Below, piece by piece: positions 5,891-11,284 of a DNA stretch of 14,752 nt; the stretch's first letter is position 1; each line of letters begins with the position of its first letter. The notes under the pieces were generated by a model. That model was given only the letters and a program-made list of their open reading frames with translations, ran no database searches and was not told where the DNA came from. Position numbers and translations under genes: made by a program. The stretch is taken from positions 1 to 14,752 of the forward strand of contig CALEFQ010000040.1 in NCBI GenBank assembly GCA_937877125.1, in the 5' to 3' direction. This DNA is from an uncultured bacterium. GTDB lineage: Bacteria; Patescibacteriota; CALEFQ01.

Positions 5891-7093
5891 CTAGTCCAGC
5901 AATTGCACACGTGTTTTTTCCAGCAGGCCCAAGGCGGCCGGAACGGTACGCTTGACGATCATAATTCCGATTTTCTTCGGCCAGAGCCGTACTAGAAATG
6001 GGACAATCCCCTCCTGCCCCTGAAAAAGGTCTTGACCGAAAGCCTGACAGAGTTCGGCGAACCCGGAAAACTTTGGCCGAGACACCGTCAGAATCTGCAT
6101 GGCGATTGCCCATTGCCGGTTCAGGCGATCAGCCACCTGCCGGGCGACAGACATGGCATAGCTAGTCGCCGTCACCCGGCCGTTGGTTTCCAGCAGGAAA
6201 ACACGTCCCGATTCCGCCTGCAGAAAATCGAATCCCAGCACTCCCCGGTAGCCGCGCGACCACTGGTAGGCTACGTAAGGTCGAGAAATCTCTTCCATCA
6301 CTTGCACATCAGCGGCATTTACTCCGGGTAAACCCTCATTGCCGGCGGCGATGACGTTGCCGAGATGAGTCAATCCGTCGGCATCGATGATTTGCGCCGT
6401 GGCGCAAGCGACCAAGGGACCAGCCGGCCAAAGCTCCCATTGCAGACTCATCGGCGTGTGCGGCAAGAAAGCCTGCTCGACAATGATCGGCGTCGTCGGC
6501 TGAAACTGGGACCAGAAATCCCGGATCTCGGCGGCCGTGCGAACGAACCGCATGCCGAATCCGCTAGCCGCCCGCGGTTCCTTCAGAAGGACCCGGCCGA
6601 CATGATTGGTCAGACGACGGCTAGCCGCAATGGCCGCCTCGGGCGAGTGACAGACCCGGTACGGAGGAAATTCCTCCACGCCCATCAGAGTTCCGACCGC
6701 GCGCAAAGTCAGCTTGCAATTCGTGTTTTCCGTCAATTCCGCCGAAGGACTGAAGGCCGCTTCGCGCCAAGTTTTTCCCAGGCGCGCCAGCAAAGCTTCC
6801 GCCTTCTCGGTCGTGTGAAAAACCTGCAGGCAACCGGAACCGTTGAAAATCTTCTTCCATTGAGCGTCAGCTAGGCACGTCACGTCAGGCACGGCCTCCA
6901 CCCGATCCGGACCCAGTCCGACCCGTCTCAAATAAGTGACATACTCCTCTAGTCCCGTTCCGTCCTGGACCACGACAAACGAACCGTCCATCAGCAGCGC
7001 GCGATCCGGATATTTCTCGATCCCGGCCACGTTTTTCAGGAATTCGTAATGAGAAATATCATGCCATCTCCCAATTTGATTTTTTCCCTCCAC
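5891..7093 (-). CDS. ATP-grasp ligase, possibly PGM1-like peptide ligase
   Basis: 400-aa predicted ATP-grasp enzyme joining a carboxylate to an amine through an acyl-phosphate. An N-terminal domain of about 130 residues (ALLMDGSFVVVQDGTGLEEY) precedes the ATP-grasp fold. VLLKEPRAASGFGM carries Lys171 and the glycine-rich loop, IIVEQAF gives Glu206, and VLGFDFLQAESGRVFLLETNGR gives the Mg-binding Glu302 and Asn304. The order resembles pre-ATP-grasp/PGM1-type peptide ligases, but that assignment is tentative. The start is GTG at 7093: AAGGAGG lies 6 bp upstream, the best SD in the window. The open frame continues upstream to an ATG at 7129, but those codons encode the SD and a palindrome. The gene sits behind a leader ORF and terminator that look like an attenuator, and ahead of a glutamine amidotransferase. 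Confidence 0.82.
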   Translation of the reverse strand: MEGKNQIGRWHDISHYEFLKNVAGIEKYPDRALLMDGSFVVVQDGTGLEEYVTYLRRVGLGPDRVEAVPDVTCLADAQWKKIFNGSGCLQVFHTTEKAEALLARLGKTWREAAFSPSAELTENTNCKLTLRAVGTLMGVEEFPPYRVCHSPEAAIAASRRLTNHVGRVLLKEPRAASGFGMRFVRTAAEIRDFWSQFQPTTPIIVEQAFLPHTPMSLQWELWPAGPLVACATAQIIDADGLTHLGNVIAAGNEGLPGVNAADVQVMEEISRPYVAYQWSRGYRGVLGFDFLQAESGRVFLLETNGRVTATSYAMSVARQVADRLNRQWAIAMQILTVSRPKFSGFAELCQAFGQDLFQGQEGIVPFLVRLWPKKIGIMIVKRTVPAALGLLEKTRVQLLD

Positions 7094-7099
7094 GGTACA

Positions 7100-7106
7100 C
7101 CTCCTT
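7100..7106 (-). promoter_or_regulatory. Perfect Shine-Dalgarno deciding a GTG start
   Basis: AAGGAGG is followed by TGTACC and GTG. Most other starts in the window lack any SD, so this gene is probably translated more strongly or controlled at initiation. Confidence 0.9.
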
Positions 7107-7113
7107 GTGATAT

Positions 7114-7129
7114 GTGAAACAAGTTTCAC
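7114..7129. repeat. 16-bp palindrome between terminator and SD
   Basis: GTGAAAC-AA-GTTTCAC on the plus strand, arms of 7 bp with a 2-bp centre. Its size suits a dimeric repressor operator. In RNA it is a short hairpin 8 nt ahead of the SD. No regulator for it is identifiable in the window. Confidence 0.55.
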
Positions 7130-7135
7130 GCCATC

Positions 7136-7158
7136 AAAAAACCCCGCTACCGGCGGGG
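7136..7158 (-). terminator. Intrinsic terminator upstream of the ATP-grasp gene
   Basis: CCCCGC-CGGTA-GCGGGG followed by six T on the minus strand. It lies 20 bp after the leader ORF stop and 43 bp before the ATP-grasp GTG. No separate promoter for the ligase is evident after it, so read-through is probably regulated. It would also end transcripts from the 208-aa gene. Confidence 0.88.
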
Positions 7159-7240
7159 CAAGAATCGTTTGCTTTGTCTATACTACGAAGCCGCCGCCGG
7201 TGGTCCGGGTAATGAAGAGGCTAATCAAAATAAAGCGGCT
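7136..7240 (-). promoter_or_regulatory. Candidate transcription attenuator
   Basis: Four segments can form alternate pairs. Segment 1 AGCCGC (7240-7235) pairs with GCGGCT (7194-7189). Segment 2 CCGGCGG (7200-7194) pairs with CCGCCGG (7156-7150), which overlaps the 5' arm of the terminator. Segments 3:4 form the terminator itself. Segments 1 and 2 lie inside the leader ORF, as in amino-acid attenuators. CCGCCGG-like words are frequent in this genome, so part of the pairing may be chance. Confidence 0.4.
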
Positions 7241-7252
7241 GGCAAATTTCAT
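7178..7252 (-). CDS. 24-codon hydrophobic leader ORF or small peptide
   Basis: ATG at 7252 to TAG at 7178 encodes 24 aa: MKFASRF, a hydrophobic run ILISLFI, then TRTTGGGFVV. An in-frame ATG at 7270 would give 30 aa but lies in the promoter. Initiation from the promoter at 7260-7287 would fall at or within two bases of the ATG, so the mRNA would be essentially leaderless. The composition (Phe, Ile, Leu, Thr, Val) recalls attenuator leader peptides, and the Gly-Gly-Gly codons overlap an RNA segment able to pair with the terminator arm. Alternatives are a tiny membrane peptide or a ribosomally made substrate for the adjacent ATP-grasp ligase. A chance ORF cannot be excluded. Confidence 0.45.
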   Translation of the reverse strand: MKFASRFILISLFITRTTGGGFVV

Positions 7253-7259
7253 ACTTCCG

Positions 7260-7287
7260 ATTTTAATCATTGGAACAAAAGTGTCAA
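7260..7287 (-). promoter_or_regulatory. Promoter for leader ORF and ATP-grasp operon
   Basis: Consensus TTGACA (7287-7282), 16-bp spacer and TAAAAT (7265-7260). It begins 10 bp past the stop codon of the 208-aa gene. It is the only exact -35 among the promoters I listed. Confidence 0.62.
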
Positions 7288-7296
7288 GAGGAAAAC

Positions 7297-7923
7297 TTAT
7301 TTGGGCTTACGGACATTAAGATAAGCATTTTCACCCAGGCGAGCAATCACGTCCCGCACCGCGATGACCGATCCGGCCGGCCAATAATCGGCCAGAGCCG
7401 GGCGAATCGGCAGGCCGGGATGAACGGTCCAAATCATTTCGGCCGTCGACGGTTCGGGATCGTCAGTTTTTGCTTTTTCATTAGGGCCGATGATGATTGT
7501 TCCGAAATCGACGGGCGGAAAGTCAACTCGTTCGACTACCAAAGAACAAGGCACCCCGGGCTTAGTTCTCAAGACGCTAACCGCCGTATCCGGAGACAAA
7601 TCAATCCCCTTTACGATCCCGACCTCCCCGCCGGTTTGCACTTTCAAGTAGCGGCAATCCGGAAGCAAAGATTCCGGCGCGACGCCCAGGGCGATGAATT
7701 TTTCCCGGTCATCTCCCTGAAGGGAGCCGCGCTGCTCAATCGCCCGAGCCAGCAAATCACGCAAATTTCTCGCCTCGGTAAAAAGAGACCCGACGGACTT
7801 TTCCGGATTAAAATGTTTGTCATGCAAAGCCGCATAGTAATCCGCCCGCTCCGATGGCAAGAATTTTTCGATCTCGGCCAAGCCTCTCTCCGGCGACATC
7901 CGATTTTCTTGTTCGGCAAACAT
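7297..7923 (-). CDS. Conserved-looking 208-aa soluble protein, unknown function
   Basis: I do not recognise a named domain. There is no signal peptide or membrane span. Residues 1-80 are charged and helical (SPERGLAEIEKFLPSERADYYAALHDKHF and a LRDLLARAIEQRG helix). From about 85 the protein becomes beta-rich, with SLVVERVDFPPVDFGTIIIGP and a striking STAEMIWTVHPGLPIRPALADYWPAGS segment, then VIARLGENAYLNVRK. The TAEMIWTVHPGLPIRPA-type motif seems to recur in Patescibacteria hypothetical proteins (from memory), so it may be a lineage-specific family. It follows the propeller gene by 27 bp and is probably the last gene of the operon starting at the 338-aa ligase. Start is ATG at 7923; ATG at 7899 is possible. 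Neither has an SD. Confidence 0.72.
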   Translation of the reverse strand: MFAEQENRMSPERGLAEIEKFLPSERADYYAALHDKHFNPEKSVGSLFTEARNLRDLLARAIEQRGSLQGDDREKFIALGVAPESLLPDCRYLKVQTGGEVGIVKGIDLSPDTAVSVLRTKPGVPCSLVVERVDFPPVDFGTIIIGPNEKAKTDDPEPSTAEMIWTVHPGLPIRPALADYWPAGSVIAVRDVIARLGENAYLNVRKPK

Positions 7924-7950
7924 ATTCTAAGAAATATTACTGACCAAAAA

Positions 7951-9342
7951 CTATTTTTTAACCCAGTCAACCATTTCCAATGTAACCGGCTTGTCCAGTT
8001 GAACTTTCCCTTCGGATTCCAGCGTACTGATAATATTGAGCTCTTTTTTTGTTTGCGGGTCAATTGATTTCAGCCAGCCGACAAAATCAGTACCATAAAT
8101 GCCGAAAACAATTTCTCGCCCGTCCGGCGACCAACTAAGGCTATTTATCTTGTGCTTAGCGTAAGAACCTAATTCTACTTTAGGCGATCCGGAACGATCC
8201 ATTTTGTAGATATGAGAATCAATATAATCCGGGAAACAGCCGCCAGTCGTCGTATCATAATAAGCAAATTGCTGTCCCGTCGGGTCCCAAGTCAACCCGC
8301 CGATCATATTATCCCCCTCGGAATAAAGGCTAATCTGATCACTGGCGATATTGATGGCCCAAAGTTTATGTGTCGCCTGAGGAGAGCATAAATTGGATAA
8401 GTCCAGGGATTTAGAATAAGTGCGATACACCATGATCATTTTCTCATCCGGAGAAATTGCAAACTTGGTCGCCTGAAAATTTCCATCTTGGGAGAAAAAA
8501 TCGGCCCATTTAATTTGCGACCAGTTGAAATCAGGGAAAATTTCGGCAAAACTCTGGATTTGACCAGAGGCGAGATTTACCCGGACAAACTCGAAGCTAT
8601 CGTTTTGGCGACGAATCGTAAAAAAGCTTTTGCCGTCTGAGGAAAAATCAGCAAAATCAGTAAAGAGCGCCCGGTTGTATTGATCAGCCAAGACTGTTTT
8701 TTTCTGACCGGTAGCAACTTCATAAATCGTCAAGCTGGAATCGGACAGGAAAGGATCAACCTTGCCAGTACTAAACTGCTGGGCGGACCGCCTGGACCAA
8801 GGGTAGACTAAATATTTATTATCGGGAGAGGCCTTGAGCGCTCCGGGAAATTTCGCCGAATCTGGCGGTTCAATCTCTTGGGACGGCGCGCCAGCAAAAG
8901 GAGCGGAAAAAACCCGCTGGCCGGCGATTTCCCAATCAATTGTCTGGATTCCAAATTTTTTGGCCACGGGATCTTGCTCGGTCGCAATATAAAAATAATC
9001 CGAGTATGCTTGCGAATGCAAAAAGCTCATGGGATACCCTGAAACTGGCAAAATCTTATTATTACTTCCGTTCCGTTCAATCAGTCCTCCGCCCAAAAAA
9101 TGATTCAAAGAAAACTGTTTGCAATCACTTTGCGGCAAATTGATTTGGGCCGGCAATAAATCCGCCGGGATGGTCGCGCCGGAAGAAGAAATCACGTTAT
9201 CATTGCGACCATACAAAATTAAATACTCCCCTCCGCTCGAGCCAGTTTGGCTATGCGGGCCTTTCGGCCATAGCCAAAAAACCAGAACACCGACTCCCGC
9301 CAAAACAATAATGGTCACCGCGAGCCATGTTTTTTTGTTCAT
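7951..9342 (-). CDS. Membrane-anchored TolB/WD40-like beta-propeller protein
   Basis: 463-aa protein with an uncleaved N-terminal anchor (MNKKTWLAVTIIVLAGVGVLVFWLW, span about 6-26) and a large external domain. Repeated PD40-type blade motifs are visible in order: SPDNKYLVYPWS, SSDGKSFFTIRRQ, SPDEKMIMVYRTY, DPTGQQFAYYDTT and SPDGREIVFGIYG. They alternate with strands such as HKLWAINIASDQISLYSEGD, as in TolB or oligopeptidase propellers. No catalytic domain follows, so it is likely a binding or scaffolding protein on the outer face. I placed the start at ATG 9342, where the anchor begins. An in-frame TTG at 9366 with AAAGG just upstream would add 8 residues. The 338-aa ligase gene ends 53 bp upstream, and the unknown 208-aa gene follows by 27 bp. 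Confidence 0.78.
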   Translation of the reverse strand: MNKKTWLAVTIIVLAGVGVLVFWLWPKGPHSQTGSSGGEYLILYGRNDNVISSSGATIPADLLPAQINLPQSDCKQFSLNHFLGGGLIERNGSNNKILPVSGYPMSFLHSQAYSDYFYIATEQDPVAKKFGIQTIDWEIAGQRVFSAPFAGAPSQEIEPPDSAKFPGALKASPDNKYLVYPWSRRSAQQFSTGKVDPFLSDSSLTIYEVATGQKKTVLADQYNRALFTDFADFSSDGKSFFTIRRQNDSFEFVRVNLASGQIQSFAEIFPDFNWSQIKWADFFSQDGNFQATKFAISPDEKMIMVYRTYSKSLDLSNLCSPQATHKLWAINIASDQISLYSEGDNMIGGLTWDPTGQQFAYYDTTTGGCFPDYIDSHIYKMDRSGSPKVELGSYAKHKINSLSWSPDGREIVFGIYGTDFVGWLKSIDPQTKKELNIISTLESEGKVQLDKPVTLEMVDWVKK

Positions 9343-9395
9343 ATTTTTCAGCTCATTTAATAACAAAACCTTTGACTTTTCGACCCAAGCCCAAA

Positions 9396-10412
9396 TCAGG
9401 GGAAAATATACCTAATAATCGCTCCGGCCACGTCGCGCGGCTGGCCCTGGTAAGGAAAGTGGTGAATATCCAGGCCGGCCGGGTGATTTAACTCCAGGAG
9501 AACGATATTTTTTTGGCTGGTATCAGACGAATGGATATCTTTACATAATATGTCAACCCCGGCGATTTTCAGCCCGATCACCGCGACGCTTTTGATCGCG
9601 ACATCTTTCAGCGCCTGGGGCACCTCATCGGTCACATCAAAGGTCCGCCCGCCAGTGCTAACGTTGGCGTTCCAGCGCAGGACCACTGTCTCCCCGCGCG
9701 CCGGGCGATAATTTTCCGTCCAACCCTGTGCACGCAATTTGCGACGCGCTTCGTCATCCAAGACGATCGGACAGAGCGGCAAATCATATTGGCCGCCGTC
9801 CGCTTGCCAAATCTTGTTATAATCCGCCGCCAATTCTCTGACGGTTTTCCGGCCGTCGCCTTCGACATAAGCCGGCTTACGCTCCAAGACAGCGACCACT
9901 TTTTCCCCCACCACACTAAATCGCAGGTCGCGTCCGGTAAAAAATTCTTCCACCAAAACCTGGCTGCCGACACCAGCTTTTTTCATGAAAGTGAAAGCTT
10001 TTTTGACGGCCGCTATTAACTCGGTTCGGTTTTTGACATTCATCGAAGCGCCGTTGCCATGCGAAGCAGTAATCGGCTTGACCGCTAGAGGAAATTTCAG
10101 TTTTTTCAAGGTTGGCGCGGAAATCGCCGTCGGACGGTCAAGGATCGCAGATGCTGGCACCGGAACCCCGTGAGGCTTGAGAAGCTGCCGGGCCAAGTAT
10201 TTGTCGTTGGCGATATTGGCCGACACGACATTATTACAGGGCAAAGATGTGCCGGAAAAAAGGAAGCCCCGCCGCTGATCGCCGATCCAAAAAACCTTGC
10301 CGGGCAGCAGTTGATAGGTCAGCCCCTGTTTTTGCGCCGCCCGAATCAGCAACGATTTAGAAATTCCCAGATCGCCGACACACTGCTTTTTGATTTCAGA
10401 AAGTGGCATCAT
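9396..10412 (-). CDS. Cyanophycin-synthetase/GshF-like ATP-grasp ligase
   Basis: 338-aa ligase made only of an ATP-grasp core with a short N-terminal part. ANIANDKYLARQLLKPHGVPVP (about 66-86) leads the fold. FPLAVKPITASHGNGASM gives Lys112 and the glycine loop, QVLVEEFFTGRDLRFSVVG gives Glu155/Glu156, and IAGVDILCKDI with LLELNHPAGLDIHHFP supplies Asp287, Glu307 and Asn309 for Mg. These match the ATP-grasp of cyanophycin synthetases and bifunctional glutathione synthetases (GshF), which ligate amino acids to a peptide or side-chain carboxylate. The Mur-ligase-like C-terminal domain of cyanophycin synthetase is absent, so cyanophycin itself is an unlikely product. It leads an operon with a propeller protein and an unknown protein. 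Start is ATG at 10412 (ATGATG), with about 10 nt of leader and no SD. Confidence 0.87.
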   Translation of the reverse strand: MMPLSEIKKQCVGDLGISKSLLIRAAQKQGLTYQLLPGKVFWIGDQRRGFLFSGTSLPCNNVVSANIANDKYLARQLLKPHGVPVPASAILDRPTAISAPTLKKLKFPLAVKPITASHGNGASMNVKNRTELIAAVKKAFTFMKKAGVGSQVLVEEFFTGRDLRFSVVGEKVVAVLERKPAYVEGDGRKTVRELAADYNKIWQADGGQYDLPLCPIVLDDEARRKLRAQGWTENYRPARGETVVLRWNANVSTGGRTFDVTDEVPQALKDVAIKSVAVIGLKIAGVDILCKDIHSSDTSQKNIVLLELNHPAGLDIHHFPYQGQPRDVAGAIIRYIFP

Positions 10413-10429
10413 ATGTTTTTTATTTAAAC

Positions 10430-10458
10430 ATTATACCCCGCGCCGCCCGAATTGTCGA
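10430..10458 (-). promoter_or_regulatory. Promoter for the 338-aa ligase operon
   Basis: TCGACA (10458-10453), 17-bp spacer and exact TATAAT (10435-10430). The -35 starts immediately after the T-run of the preceding terminator. Initiation near 10423 leaves only about 10 nt before the ATG. Confidence 0.68.
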
Positions 10459-10459
10459 G

Positions 10460-10484
10460 AAAAACAAAACCCGCCGGCGGCGGG
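10460..10484 (-). terminator. Intrinsic terminator after the deacetylase gene
   Basis: CCCGCC-GCC-GGCGGG followed by TTTTGTTTTT on the minus strand, 17 bp past the YdjC-like stop codon. Confidence 0.9.
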
Positions 10485-10501
10485 AATTTTAGTACCGAGA
10501 A

Positions 10502-11284
10502 TTATAAATTCTTCAAAAAATCATACTGGCGATAGCGCTCGATCAGAATCTCATAATCCGGCCGACCGGGCAAGCGCTTGGCCGGATGGAAAATGACTTC
10601 CACGCGCCTTTCAGAAATTTCCGAAAGCATCTTGACCACTGCCGCCGGCTCTTTTTTCGGGAACAGCCAATCAATGCTTAGCAGCGAATCAGTAGTCTTT
10701 TGGCCAAAACCGTAGTGGCCGCCGCTAGTGAAAAAGCGGTCCCAGCCCAGTAAAGCATTTATCATCACCGCTTTCGGCGAAGCCAGAGAATAACGCGCCG
10801 GCAGGGCTCGCCGACCGCCCCGGATATGCTTGATCCCAAATTCTTGGGCTAGCCGGCAAATATCGGCAAACAAAAAGGGATGAAAATTTAGATGCTGGTG
10901 CGCTTCCAGCTGATCGGGCGGATAACCGAAACGGCTGATGAATTGCTCAATCTGATTTTTCCACGACACCCGGACTCGATCGCGCAGCGACCGGCTAAAA
11001 ACTAGGCGCCAGCCGCTCTTTAGGATAAAACCGAGCTTTTCCTCATCGGCGATGCCGCCGTCCTTATCCAAAATTTTACGGGCATCAAGATGCAAGCCGA
11101 TCCGGATATCGCGGGATCTTTTCAGGGCCTGCAACCGCGACAACTCGCCGTCCGTCAAGCCGGCCAAAAGCACCGACGTGCCTTGCAGCCGCCCGGTCGT
11201 CAACAGCTCTAAAATAGCCTCGTCGCCCTGGGGCAACAGGCCGAAATCGTCGGCGTAAAAAATTAAATTTTTAGCTGCCATCAT
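10502..11284 (-). CDS. YdjC/ChbG-family carbohydrate deacetylase
   Basis: 260-aa predicted metal-dependent deacetylase removing acetyl groups from N-acetylated sugars. Metal and catalytic motifs are present: FYADDFGL with Asp12-Asp13, RIGLHLD with His65, EAHQHLNFHP with His129 and His131, and EVIFHPAKR with His233. Length is typical for the family. No signal peptide is visible, so it acts in the cytoplasm, probably on a sugar nucleotide- or lipid-linked precursor. The ATG overlaps the TGA of the upstream glycosyltransferase by 4 bp (ATGA), so the two are coupled; the deacetylated sugar could be what the glycosyltransferase handles. That link is inference. Chitobiose use (ChbG) is unlikely since no chb genes are present. 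Confidence 0.87.
   Translation of the reverse strand: MMAAKNLIFYADDFGLLPQGDEAILELLTTGRLQGTSVLLAGLTDGELSRLQALKRSRDIRIGLHLDARKILDKDGGIADEEKLGFILKSGWRLVFSRSLRDRVRVSWKNQIEQFISRFGYPPDQLEAHQHLNFHPFLFADICRLAQEFGIKHIRGGRRALPARYSLASPKAVMINALLGWDRFFTSGGHYGFGQKTTDSLLSIDWLFPKKEPAAVVKMLSEISERRVEVIFHPAKRLPGRPDYEILIERYRQYDFLKNL

Noticed and set aside
5805..6113. Upstream extension of the amidotransferase frame
   Set aside because: The frame stays open into the ATP-grasp gene and the intergenic hairpins, but the translation there is not family-like and the domain begins at MEKILILQ.
7094..7129. ATG start 12 codons upstream of the ATP-grasp GTG
   Set aside because: Those codons encode the SD and the 16-bp palindrome. 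SD spacing fits the GTG exactly.
7270..8067. 265-codon open frame on the plus strand
   Set aside because: It lies antisense to the 208-aa gene and the 3' end of the propeller gene, has an Arg/Pro/Gln-rich low-information translation and no family motifs.
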